From: Globomyces pollinis-pini
Taxonomy: Eukaryota > Chytridiomycota > Chytridiomycetes > Rhizophydiales > Globomycetaceae
DNA length: 30,381 nucleotides
Direction of reading: 5' to 3'
NCBI GenBank assembly: GCA_025399215.1
Contig: MU621296.1
Location: forward strand, 1 to 30,381
Under the pieces are notes generated by a model that was not told the DNA's origin, searched no databases, and saw nothing but the letters and a program-made list of their open reading frames with translations. Numbering within the stretch: the stretch's first letter is position 1; every line of letters begins with the position of its first letter. Below are positions 20,309 to 30,381 of this stretch, in pieces. The position numbers were made by a program, and so were the translations under genes.

Positions 20309-22095
20309 TTATTCATTAAAAGAGCGAATCAATTGATAATAAAAACCGACAGTTTTTACGACTGAGACGATTCTTGCCTTTTCATTTACCGTGTGAATAC
20401 CTTCATCACCTTGCCAAACAATAGGAATCATTCGAAAGATGTTAGGTGTGAGATTCCAAGTCCAACGAGTATCTGTGTTTGCAACCATAATGGTAGGTGC
20501 GACAATAGTTTGAGCTCCATGAACATTTCGGAGTGTTCCTGACAGTCGCTGAAATGCAAAAGAATCAGTTGGAGAAGTTGGAGATGGTTCTAAACCTTCA
20601 AACGCGAGACTGACCTTGCCCTTGCTGGAGGTGAATTGACGCTTAAGGATATCTTGTGATTCAGAACTCCATTCAAAATCCAATGAGTTCTGTTTCGCAA
20701 TAGGTTCAACCAATGAAATTAGGCGGTCAATGACATCCTGTTCAGTTTCATGTGGGGCAATTCTTTGATTGACTAGAGCATAGACCTGCTGTGGTAAAGC
20801 ATTGACTTTCACCCCACCATGAATAACGTCCACAGCTTGAGTAGTGGTAACCGATGCCTTTAAGAAAGGGTCTTTAGATAAACCATATAAAACTAGTCGT
20901 TTTAGCAATTTCCAATGTTTGAGAATAAGTTTTTCGTACCAGGTTAGAGTATCGGTATATTCAGCAACACATGCTAAATGACTAAGAATGGGATTGGAAT
21001 CTAGTAATTCTGATTGGTATGGATGGTCTTCAAGTGTGGTGATGATTTGTGACATGATTCCTATTCCAGTATGATCTGGTGGTAAAGAAGAATGACCACC
21101 AACGTTAATTGAAATTGTGATATTGAGATCCATGTACCCTTTTTCGGAAACTTCAATCAACATAACTTCTTGTCCAGGTACTCTCTTTGAACGTTCTGAC
21201 AAAACACGTTTAGACCCATCTTGATTGTTACTATTCAAGTCAAGTTGGTCAACGTTTTGAAGGATTTGTGATTTTTTACGATCAGGGAATATAGTAGCCC
21301 CTAAACCTTCATCCAAGATAAATTCGATTCCATTATTTCCATATCCTAGATCATGCTGAATGTAATCAACGATTCGTTTTGCACCGTTAAACCCAGAGAT
21401 TTCCTCATCATGGCCAAAAGCGATAAGTAGAGTTCTTTTAGGTTGGAAATTCAAAGACAAGAGGTTTTCTACCGCCTCCAAAATCGAGACCACTGTCATT
21501 TTAGTATCAGTAGCACCTCGGCCATAGACAAACTCATCATCACGGTCACCAGAAAAGGGAGCGTGTAGCCATTCATCGGCAGTAGTAGGATCAACAGGAA
21601 CAACATCCTAAGAGTGAATTGAAAACAAAATACTTGGTGAGCCATAAACATCATTGGCTTTAGAGTCGTATCTGATCCTTTCCAAACATACAATAGCGCG
21701 TATTCATTCACCACAATTCTTTGCAATGCTGAGTGGAGCAGTGGGTAAGATTTTAAAAAATGTGCATGTAAATCCAGAAATGGTTTATGGAGAACAGGGT
21801 CTTGAGGGAGAGGATTAGGGCCTCCACGCATGTAGTCATAGGAAACTGTAGGAATACGAATAGCCCCGGCGAATCTTTCAATTAAAGCAGCTGAGTAAGT
21901 ATCAGATTGCAAGTAACCAGAGTAGTGATCATCAAGAGCGGGATTTGTTGAAGGGATGAATGGTGGTTGTTGAGCGCAAGACGGAGTAGAGTCCGAGCCA
22001 CTGGAGTAAAGAGCAAGTAAAGCCAGGGATACAATAACGAGGGAAAAGAACGGGATTGAATTGTTTCCGGTTCTTTTTGGAGGGATTGTTTTCAT
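20309..22095 (-). CDS. CPS1: Vacuolar carboxypeptidase S-like M20 metallopeptidase
   Basis: A zinc peptidase that removes C-terminal residues from short peptides, probably in the vacuole lumen. Exons 22095-21634 and 21607-20309 with one 26-nt intron give 586 aa, the usual length. A single N-terminal signal anchor (about 15-33, FFSLVIVSLALLALYSSG) matches the type II topology of yeast Cps1. Catalytic marks are HQDVVPVD (H153, D155, the intron falling between Gln and Asp), GRGATDTK (D188), GHDEEISG (E222, E223), VNALPQQ, NTDTRWTWNL and the late IHTVNE histidine. These cover the two-metal M20 site. The gene is divergent from the bestrophin-like gene across 320 bases. Confidence 0.93.
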
Positions 22096-22415
22096 TGCGA
22101 TAAAATTAAATCACATGAGTGAATAAGGTGAACTCCACTGGAATAGTTTACACCGTGTTAAGCTGCAGTTCTCGAATTCCTTTGCTTCCCATATTGAAGT
22201 GTCTTTCTTTGCTCAATAAATGATACAGGTTTATTTCAACTAATAAATATTCGTTCACTTGAAATACTTAATATCTTCTACTCTTTACTTACTATTCGGC
22301 AACCCATTCTTGTTCATTTATCTCCATTGTCTTGATCCCTTCCTTTTTTTTAAATCGATTGATACGGACGCTGCATCACAATGTTTTGAACACAACCTAA
22401 TTAGTCTCAATCGCG
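22096..22415. promoter_or_regulatory. Divergent promoter between carboxypeptidase S and the bestrophin-like gene
   Basis: 320 bases without an ORF, AT-rich with T-runs at about 22344-22352. No clear binding site seen. Confidence 0.4.
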
Positions 22416-23730
22416 ATGGCACACCTATTTAAACATAATCATTTTTGTCCCCTATTTATCAACATGGAACCTGCAAAAGATTCAACTAGTAACACTGTAG
22501 TGGTGGATGTGGATGAAGAAAGGCAACAAGTTCCTCATGCACCTGTTCGCGAATTGGACAAAGGTGAATCAATGATTAAAGTAAATGCTTCCCATAAAGC
22601 AAAACGACTTGGACATTACCAGTATCTTTTGGTTCCTCTAATTCTCTAGTTTTGACGAATTCAAATGGAGAGGCTCGGTACTGCCAAGAGTTCTAGGTCC
22701 TATTCTTTTCATGACTCTTTGGAGTGCCTTTTGGACTGTTTTGATTAAGTTGAATATTGCCGCCAGCCTTGCAATTGATACTACTCTTATTGCTATCATT
22801 TCTACTGTATTGGGTCTCCTTCTCGTTTTTAGAACAAATACTGCTTATGACAGGTACTTGTATAGAAAAATTAAACTATTAGATTTTGGGAAGCAAGACG
22901 ATTATGGGGAAACTTGGATACAAATATCCGAACTTTGGCTAGGTTCACTTGGATAGGAGTCAAACACCAAAACAAACAAGACATTTCTGATAAACTCGGT
23001 GCTATCAATCTCCTCCTCGCTTTCCCAATTGCCACCAAGCACTACTTGAGACAAGAACATGGTTATCACTATGAAGATTTGTACAGCCTTTTAGCTCACA
23101 TTCCTGAATTCCAACCTGCTAATTATATTGGAGAAGATGAAAATGATAATGTTCCATTACAAATTACTTATCATATGGCTGCTTATGTAGATCAATGCAG
23201 ACGTAAAGGTAATCAAATTTCTTTATCTTATTCCTAAGGTATATACATCTATTTAGACTGATATAAGATATTTTGGATGTGCCATCTACTACAGGAATGT
23301 ACAATGCTATCAATGCATTAACCGATATTATCTCTAATTTTGAACGTATCCGAACAGCGCCGGTTCCTGTTGCATGTAAGCATATTGTAACTTAAAAGCA
23401 GACACCATTCATCTTAAACAAACTATCATTCTTTACATCCTCACTCTTCCCTTCCAACTGGCTCTTCGTATGGGCTGGGCCACCATCCCAGTCATCTCCA
23501 TTGCCGCTTTCATTCTCTTGGGTATCGAAGCCATTGGTCGTGAAATTGAAGATCCATTTGGATATGATGTTAATGATTTGGATCAAGAAGGGTTCTGTGC
23601 GAAATTGAAACGGGAATTGGATGTTATTTCAGAACGACCATTAGATATTGATACAAAATGGAGTAAACCTGTTGATATTGAACAACCTTCCCTTCTTAGA
23701 TCTGTTACCAAACGTTACGAACAACAATAA
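22416..23730 (+). CDS. Bestrophin-like (UPF0187) anion channel
   Basis: Exons: 22416-22621, 22650-22853, 22883-23208, 23268-23375, 23402-23730; introns 28, 29, 59 and 26 nt; 390 aa. Two hydrophobic segments follow FDEFKWRGSVLPRVLGP: about 83-105 and 107-129. The motif RTNTAYDRFWEARRLW (130-145) is the hallmark of the bestrophin/UPF0187 family. PVPVAYTIHLKQTIILYILT and a hydrophobic pair with IPVISIAAFILLGIEAIG match the later helices, ending in the family's EDPFGYDVNDL, the calcium-clasp-like region of bestrophins. Such proteins are pentameric chloride/bicarbonate channels; the membrane is unknown. The 59-nt intron parses as two abutting introns. An internal in-frame ATG at 22464 is an alternative start. 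Confidence 0.92.
23209..23267 (+). other. Two abutting micro-introns in the bestrophin-like gene
   Basis: The interval that must be removed to join AAA G|AT (RRK-D-ILDVP) is 59 nt. It splits at a single CTAAG|GTATAT junction into GT...AG units of 30 nt (23209-23238) and 29 nt (23239-23267), both of modal size. Retaining the second unit gives a stop after six codons. Confidence 0.6.
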
Positions 23731-23836
23731 ATTAAGCTTTTCACTTTCAATCGTAAGATACTGTCGATTTTTATTTAATCATAAGTCGTATCAGCCAAAT
23801 AAAAAAAGAATGGTTACAGTATATTTAAAACAATAT

Positions 23837-24829
23837 TCAACAAGGACTGGATTCAAAATTCCAATCATAATAGCCATGAGCATGAATAGAAAAATCAAAT
23901 CCAAAATGATTTTCACATCTATCAACACATTTCACTGTCTCTTGATCCCTAATCATATACTCGACCCCACCATGCCTGTATCCCTGCCATTCAGGGGGCA
24001 GTAAAGGCACGACATCACCGTATGCTATCACACGTTCCAGATTTAATCGCGTTTTCATCCAATCCACATATGCTTGATTTCCAATTCGGCTTTGACCAAA
24101 TGTTATAACTTTGAGTTGTGGTTTCAGAATAGGATGTCTAAGACCAATATCTATACTGGCCAATACGGACAAGGCCCCACCCTAAGATTCAGTAAATACT
24201 AAATAAAAACCAACGAATGACCAGTAAATATAATCTGTTTGTACTTGACTGATTTTAATATCTCAATAAAAGGAACCATGAAATCGTCTTGAAAGCTACG
24301 ATAGATCTTTTGAAACCCTAAATGAATTTGTACATTCTCAGGTACAACATTAGTGTCTGTATTCAACCATTCTGGATACGTTTTAATAGATTGAAAGTCA
24401 TAAAAGAAATTCTTGACATTCGCACTACCTCTAAACGATATCACCAATGCATTTAAATCAGAATTGTAGCCTATATACCTAAACCATAAAATAAGACAAA
24501 TTCATTTACCCAGCACTTTCTGTTTCTGGTAAATGAAATGCATAGAGTAGTTTAGTGTTTACATTGCATTTAATTCCACAATTCCACTGATGGTTGTCAA
24601 TTACAGACGAACATGATGTTGCTGCAGAGTGTTGCATTAATATATTGAATAGATCATGCTTGGGTTTAGATATCACCGGATTGTTTTGTTGGGATAGTAA
24701 CGGATTTTGGATATTTAATGCATTTCCGACTGATATTGTGATTAAAATCGATGGGAGGAAAATCATTTGGAAAGTGGAAAAAAGCCAAAATTGGACTTGA
24801 AATCTTGACTTTGACTGACATTTAACCAT
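23837..24829 (-). CDS. Secreted class 3 (fungal-type) lipase
   Basis: An alpha/beta-hydrolase triacylglycerol lipase. Exons 24829-24510, 24478-24211 and 24181-23837 with introns of 31 and 29 nt give 310 aa. Residues near 15-37 (FWLFSTFQMIFLPSILITIS) form a signal sequence, so the product is probably secreted; the charged start before it makes the N-region rather long. VISFRGSANVKNFFYD is the class 3 oxyanion-hole region. GHSLGGALS holds nucleophile Ser195, split by an intron after GHSL. FGQSRIGNQAY and GDVVPLLPP (Asp252) follow, with a late HAHGYYDW providing His (296 or 298). C281 and C285 are candidates for a disulfide. Probable use is feeding on host or substrate lipids. Convergent with the bestrophin-like gene, 106 bases apart. 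Confidence 0.9.
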
Positions 24830-24942
24830 GATTCAAAACTAAAGGAATTTCGTTGAACAGTAGGATACGCGTCGTCTTATCATGAACTAATTCAAATTAT
24901 AAATACCAATAAAATAACATCTAATAATTATATTGATTTCCT

Positions 24943-27900
24943 TCAAAAATGATTCAACATTATTGAATCTTGACGATCAATTCCCCAATGATTTTCAATA
25001 TCTTCCGTCATATACTCGTTCAACCCCACATATCTGCGTTCTAAATAGAATTCCCATACACAACTAACACACAAATGCACCAGCAATAGTACCGATTGCA
25101 AAAGACGAAAACTGGTTGGAATTCCAGGCACAATGTTAAATGTGTATGATAGCCAACCGTCATAGTTGTCTGGTCCAGGTATTATTGCCACAGAGTTATT
25201 GACGATAAACAGCAATAGATAAAATAAAAATGACATTATACAGATCCAGTAAAACGTAAAATATCTGTTTGTCCAAACTGGTAATCGAAATTGTGAAGTG
25301 ACTGAAATTGACATTATCACAATAGCAAACTGAAAATGTGTGAATAACCAAACACTTGTGTTATTGAATGATTTGGTCACCAATGATTTACTTCCATCGA
25401 CATTAGGAATCAACCTAAACAGCATTATTGTATATGATCATTACGGGTAACAGGGATAATTTAACACTCCTCGAGAGGGGTCAATAGGATTCAAATCTTG
25501 GTCTAAAAACTGTGTAGCTTTTGATCCTGAGCAATACCATCCTTGAATGGTTGTCAAGTATAGGTTCATGATGAAAAAGAAAATACAACAGATTAATTGA
25601 CCAATCAAGGACCAAACTATTTGTGGATTGAACAAATCATCTGTGGGTCTTGATGCAGTCAAATGATTTTTTGGTTTTGTATATAGTGAAAATAAAGCTA
25701 AAATAGTAACAATTGCCATATCATCAAATAAAAACTGATTATTGGATAGCTGTTCGTTAAATTCATTCAAGGTTGCCGTCATAATCAGTTGAATTATCGG
25801 GTATAATGTCATGTATTTGAACCCAACAAAAGACGTTTCCAAAGCACATCGACCTTCTCTAATAAGCTCTAATTTAATTATTTGAAATTTATCATTTTAC
25901 CAATTACATCCATCACATTCTTGTTTGCTGAGGTAAAAGGTGCCACAATCGATGCCTCCGCAGTTGAAAGAGCAACACCAACATGTGCAGCTTTTAGTGC
26001 ACCACAATCATTCGTACCTATAAAATCAATTACTGTATATAGATACCGTCTCCACACATCCCAACATACCTACCATGTTTGATAAGCCATTCAATAATCC
26101 AGGTTTTTTGATCCGGTTTTGCTCTGGCAAATATTGAAATCAATGGCATCAAATACTCCAGCAAATCTAGATCACCGGATTTTATCAATTCCTGCAATGC
26201 TAAACTAGTGATACTCAATTCAGGATATTCAATATCATCCAACATTGATTTCAAACGTGATATGGGATTACTAAGTGACAGATGCGTATTAGATAATTCA
26301 ATATCCATTTGACCACGTTCCGATACAATTTGCGAAAAGCAAAGTTCATTATTTTTAAAATCAATCAAAAACGTCAATTTACACATATTCAAGTGCCTTG
26401 CAACATGGATCGCAGTCAATGCATTATCACCAGTACTTGTTGTTAATAAAAATATAGAAATTACATGATGATTGGCTTCACATTAGCAAGACGTAATTGG
26501 TTAAACACTTGACGGGATTCAGATTTAATTGGGTTTTGAAACAACATAAATCCCATAAAATTTAAGTTTTCTTCAACTTCATTTCGATCGAGAGATGTAA
26601 TTAAATCAGTTGAGGTTGTGATTGGTTTACCAGCGCATGCTATTACATAGTAACCTTCAATTGAATATTGATTGCAAACATTTTCAAAATCAATTGGGAT
26701 TGTATCTACTCTACAAACACTCTTGATAGATTCTGGTGACCCTTTTGAGTACATTATTAGTTGATTTTCAGATTCTGATTGAATAATTACAGAGCTTCTT
26801 TGTAGATGTGCATCGAACTCGTACCGTTTAATTAAATTAATGACTTTGGAGGGGAAATTGGGCTGAAAGAAAGTAGCGAGTACAGGTATCGTGAACCCCA
26901 AATGGTTTGTAGTGTGATTTCGGTTATGAACATTCCATCCAGTTTGTTGAAATTGCTCAATATCAAGTGCGTGCCCTGTTAACTTATCACCTTGCTGATT
27001 TAACCCATGACAAGTTATCATCAATCTCTCCAACGAGTTTTCATTTAAAATGAATGAATGATGGAATTTCAAGCCATCTACTTCCACTTCTTGCTGTTTT
27101 CGGTCAACTCCAGCAAAAATAAGATTAGATACTGTCAATGTCCCAGTCTTATCCCAACACATGGTATCTAATCTACCAGCAAAATTCAAACGTTCAGGAT
27201 CAATACAAAAAATCTTTAAAAGTTTCAACCTTTGAATGGAAAATCCAATTCCTACAGTTAATATCAATGGCAATGCTGGTGGAACGGCTATTGTGATAAG
27301 GTCTAGTGAAGTGAACACAGTATCCCATAGCCTTTCATGATGTAAAATCGAAGATACGAGTCTATTCAGAAAAGCAAGAAAGGCAACACAGCCCAACATT
27401 TTCAAAAATTTCATAGAGTCTCGATTGAACTTGAATTCGATTTCAGATGGGAAAAGAATTGATTGAAACAATTGACCTTTTGAAGTTGAAAACCCTATTT
27501 GAAAGGTTTAGTTTAGGACCATTACTCACCTGTGGATAAAACTATGGCAACTACGAGCGTTTGATCATGAGTCTCCAATTGATTAGATTGAGAAGTTGTT
27601 ATATCAACAGTTTCAAATTTTTTTGGTTTCAATTCTGTAATATATGATCCACCAAATAATACTTGTCCACGTTGTCTATCAATATCAAATATGGTTTCAG
27701 ATTCATTTCGAGTAGGAGGTATTGGTAATTTTCTTATTGGAATCGTTTCCCCAGTCAATGAAGATTCATCAACCACACATTCTCCTTGTATTAAAGCCAT
27801 ATCACATGGTAGTTTAATACCCGTATCTGATCCAGTATATTCTAATACTACTGCGTCTCCAATAACCAGTTCATCACTACCCACTGTGACTACCTTTTTA

Positions 27901-28652
27901 TCTCTAATGACTTTGAAATCAGCGATATCTTCAACCATCATCTTTAACTGATATTCATTAACTTTTAATGAATAGATTTCCCAAGTAACCGAAGTAACAC
28001 TCATTACAAAGATTAATATCGCATATGTCACATAACCACCACCCATCCCTACATCCATTAGCTATTGGAGGTGACTAACATATAAGTACAGATGCCATTT
28101 GAAATACGTAGAATGGATGAGTACACTTTATGAGTAAATGAGTAGTTATTGGGATATTATCTATAACAATTCTATTAGGACCATTCAATAATTTCAATTC
28201 GTTGCTATCATTTGTAGTATGACCAAATCGTAATGATCTTAATTTTGAAGGTGAAATAGATTTCAATTTCGATTCCTGTTTCTTGTAACATTGTAAATCT
28301 CTTCTATATAGATAACGTTGTTTTTTATATTCAAAGAAACGAATAGAACCTTGATATTGAATTGGTATTTCATCCAAGATTCCATTTCTATTGACCATGA
28401 TACAATCTGCCATTTCAAAATTTGAATCATTTCTCATTGATATCATCCAATATGATTTATTCCAATGTATGATGAAATAATAGATTCCACCTGTGATTAT
28501 GGATAAACATACTGTGAGTATGAATTTTGATTTGGAATACTGAAGAGGGGTGAAATGAATTTGAATATCTGATTCTCTCTACTCATGAATATTGAATGAA
28601 TTACTTCAAGAATCGTCTCTGAACTATCAGACAACTTTCGATACGTTGCCAT
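24943..28652 (-). CDS. P5B-type ATPase (ATP13A2/Ypk9 family)
   Basis: An endo-lysosomal/vacuolar P-type ATPase; ATP13A2 relatives export polyamines from the lysosome. Exons: 28652-28605, 28578-28080, 28048-27530, 27494-26465, 26435-26047, 26017-25901, 25868-25445, 25414-24943; introns 26, 31, 35, 29, 29, 32 and 30 nt; 1165 aa. HPFYVFQ before the M1/M2-type helices is typical of P5B. The A-domain motif LTGE is at about 280-283, PPALP in M4 at 427-431 (the P5B signature), the phosphorylated Asp470 in [15 protein letters not shown] at 699-703 and CGDGTND at 826-832. [11 protein letters not shown] opens the C-terminal helices. The N-terminus is short for the family, with one hydrophobic segment ([20 protein letters not shown]). 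Start chosen at the only suitable ATG, 77 bases after MED6. Confidence 0.95.
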
Positions 28653-28729
28653 GAATTTTAAACAGATAAAATTTATTGAGTGACGTGAACTATCGTCATG
28701 ATATCATTAAAATATGCAACAAAATTAGT

Positions 28730-29866
28730 TTATTTATTGGCAGTGTCTTTCTTTTTTTTACCTGTCTGTCCATCAGATTTTTTGCGTTTGGTGGGAAATG
28801 GTGGTGGGGTGACTACAACTTCACTGGTTGGAACGGGGGTATTGACCTATTCAAATTAACACAACTGCGATACCTAAAAATGGTTAACGTTCCATAAAGG
28901 AATTTATACAAATTAAAATGTACAAAAAGAAATGTATCCGAAATAATGTAAAACATACCCGTGAAGCATAACTTTGAGAATAATCTGTTCTAACAGGTTT
29001 TTCAGGTTCAAGTTTCGATTTAACAAAAGAATCAACAATCAATCTATCAATTTGATTTTTAAAATTCAATGCTAAATGTTGTTGTTGTAAATCCTTGATC
29101 AGCTCGCTCAACCAATTCTTTTCGTGATTCTTGAATTGCAGGTTCATCTGTTACCCATCTATAGCCTTGAACAGGATGAAAACGACTATTGTCTTTTCCA
29201 ACTTCAAATGCTTTGGTCAAAAAAAATGTCGATGTTAGCTAGAATGTTTCATTAATTGTATAAATTACCACTCTGTTTGTAAGAAGGGTTGATAAAGAAG
29301 GCGATTGGTAAATTGTGCCTTCAACAATGTAATATATTGCTACCAATTCCGCTAAATGGTAAGGTATATCAAAGAATTCAATACTTTTTTGAGGAGAGTA
29401 ACGTTGATGTTTACGTATAATGAAATACGAAGGTTGATAAGTGAAATACCTATTGATTAGTACCAGCATAACCAATCACCTTTTTCTCAGATCTTTCATT
29501 CACATACCTACAATCAAATCAAGAAAAGTACCTAAAAAATAGTTAAATCCACATCAAAATTACCTAATATATCAGAGTTATTTGAGTATACCATAAATCA
29601 TACTCGAATCCCACCATTTTTCTAAATAATTAAAATCTAATAATATACGTATGATCCAATAAATTAGCTTCTAAAAGATTAAATCTAGCCTGCATTTTAA
29701 TCTGTTCATTTATACAAGAAGTATCATAAAATTGTGATTGTGAGAAGTAATCTAGAACGTTATATTCATGTAAACCATGCTATAAATTAAAACCATTTTG
29801 ATTCATTACAGCTTGCATGAATGCAGTGTCTTTAAACGATACATTCAACAATTCATCTTCTTCCAT
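28730..29866 (-). CDS. MED6: Mediator subunit MED6
   Basis: MED6 is a conserved head-module subunit of Mediator, which links activators to RNA polymerase II. Exons: 29866-29810, 29779-29649, 29621-29592, 29449-29269, 29238-29155, 29129-28959, 28846-28730; 256 aa. Intervening lengths are 30, 27, 142, 30, 25 and 112 nt. Family motifs in order: VSFKDTAFMQ, VLDYFSQSQFYD, KMVGFEYDLW, SYFIIRKHQRYSP, AIYYIVEGTIYQSPSL, TKAFEV and RFHPVQGYRW. The C-terminal tail is Pro-rich then basic (TPPPFPTKRKKSDG, GKKKKD), as in other fungi. The 30-nt exon 29621-29592 is required for GFEY. Unlike most genes here, two of its intervals are long and both carry AG|GT junctions. Head-to-tail with the P5B gene. Confidence 0.93.
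28847..28958 (-). other. 112-nt intron of MED6 with one internal AG|GT junction
   Basis: Between SYASR and VNTPVP the removed interval splits at TTTTTAG|GTATCG into 85 nt (28958-28874) and 27 nt (28873-28847). The first part has no earlier AG, so it cannot be divided further. Retaining the 27-nt part would give a stop in the current frame. Confidence 0.5.
29450..29591 (-). other. Array of five abutting micro-introns in MED6
   Basis: Joining ...DLTG-type exon end TTA TG to G TAT TTC ACT (reading DLWYFTYQPSYF) demands removal of 142 nt. The interval divides without remainder at four AG|GT junctions into units 29591-29564 (28 nt), 29563-29532 (32), 29531-29508 (24), 29507-29480 (28) and 29479-29450 (30). 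Every unit starts GTA or GTG and ends AG; the last has TACTAAT just before its acceptor. None of the partial retention products I tested keeps an open frame across the join. Confidence 0.65.
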
Positions 29867-30087
29867 GCCTTTAATAAAGTAAACTTTACCTGGTTTTTTT
29901 CATCTTCATATACCAAACAAAGCAAGAGAACCTTGGCCATTCACCAACAGTTCAATCAGTACAAGTTTGAAAATACAACAGCACAAACACTCAATATTTA
30001 ACTATTTTTAACCAACTAATTAAGACATCCACAAATCAATAGAATAAAAGATTTTAGCAAGGATGAATACATGTATTTCAAATGATC

Positions 30088-30381
30088 TTAATCAACAGTT
30101 TGACTAATATCAGGATGTTCATTGAAATCAAGAATTTCAAACCATGTACATCGATCTTCACGTTGGACTGCAGCAATGAGGCGATACGGATCCATACTTA
30201 CACGCCATACCCTTGATACATCAGTGATGATGTCTCGGATAAATCGGCCTTGGATGGGTTCAGGGCCATGGGTACCTTGTGAGAAGCAGGGTTGATCATA
30301 CAGCGGACAAGATTTCGGTATGATATTAGATAAGTTGTGAAGAATTGATTGTGTACCATATCCATCTGATGAGAGTTCCCA
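30088..30381 (-). CDS. 3' end of a Cdc4/Fbw7-like F-box WD40 gene (partial)
   Basis: Only the last 97 codons lie in the window; the gene continues past the right edge and its stop is at 30090-30088. The reading THGPEPIQGRFIRDIITD, then VSRVWRVSMDPYRLIAAVQR and TWFEILDF, resembles the end of the last WD40 repeats of Cdc4/Fbw7-type substrate receptors of SCF ubiquitin ligases, where VWRV...AAVQR...TWFEVLDF is a known ending. No intron is needed in this part. The F-box and earlier repeats cannot be seen. Another WD40 protein is the alternative. Confidence 0.7.
   Translation of the reverse strand, partial: WELSSDGYGTQSILHNLSNIIPKSCPLYDQPCFSQGTHGPEPIQGRFIRDIITDVSRVWRVSMDPYRLIAAVQREDRCTWFEILDFNEHPDISQTVD

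Noticed and set aside
29450..29507. Coding microexon in the fourth and fifth array units (reading YVNERSEKK)
   Set aside because: No donor of the needed phase lets this stretch join the next MED6 exon in frame, and the family has no insertion at that point.

Overview
This window is nuclear DNA of a flagellate-stage fungus or a close fungal relative; I cannot name the species. Fungal signs are an FHA-RING ligase of the Dma type, a Hal4/Sat4-type kinase, a vacuolar carboxypeptidase S, NCA2 and a secreted class 3 lipase. A TMEM218-like ciliary transition-zone protein points to a lineage with a cilium (chytrid, blastocladiomycete, aphelid or Rozella-like). The DNA is AT-rich and uses the standard code.

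Layout. Bases 1-4500 are gene-poor: a frame-broken minus-strand gene relic, a truncated Tnp2-type DNA transposon ending in a telomere-like repeat, several weak hypothetical genes and hairpins. From 4521 to the right edge the window is densely packed: a 658-aa secreted protein (-), NCA2 (-), cyclic-nucleotide-gated-type channel (+), TMEM218-like (+), 3-hydroxyisobutyryl-CoA hydrolase (-), FHA-RING ubiquitin ligase (+), Hal4-like kinase (-), six-repeat beta-propeller (-), VPS25 (+), carboxypeptidase S (-), bestrophin-like channel (+), class 3 lipase (-), P5B ATPase (-), MED6 (-) and the 3' end of a Cdc4-like F-box/WD40 gene (-). Convergent genes are only 95-120 bases apart and divergent pairs share promoters of 307-479 bases.

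The outstanding feature is the introns. In twelve genes I reconstructed 52 GT-AG introns by requiring frame continuity and agreement with the protein family; every joined CDS is an exact multiple of three. Forty-seven introns are 24-35 nt long, mostly 25-31. Three of the five longer ones break exactly at AG|GT junctions into abutting units. The clearest, in MED6, is 142 nt and parses as five back-to-back GT...AG units of 28, 32, 24, 28 and 30 nt with zero-length exons between them. This suggests serial or recursive splicing of tandem micro-introns, which I regard as the main discovery candidate.

The genes do not form one pathway. They are mainly housekeeping functions: vacuole/endosome (carboxypeptidase S, P5B ATPase, VPS25), mitochondrion (NCA2, HIBCH), ubiquitin and cell cycle (FHA-RING, Cdc4-like), transcription (MED6) and membrane excitability (the two channels).
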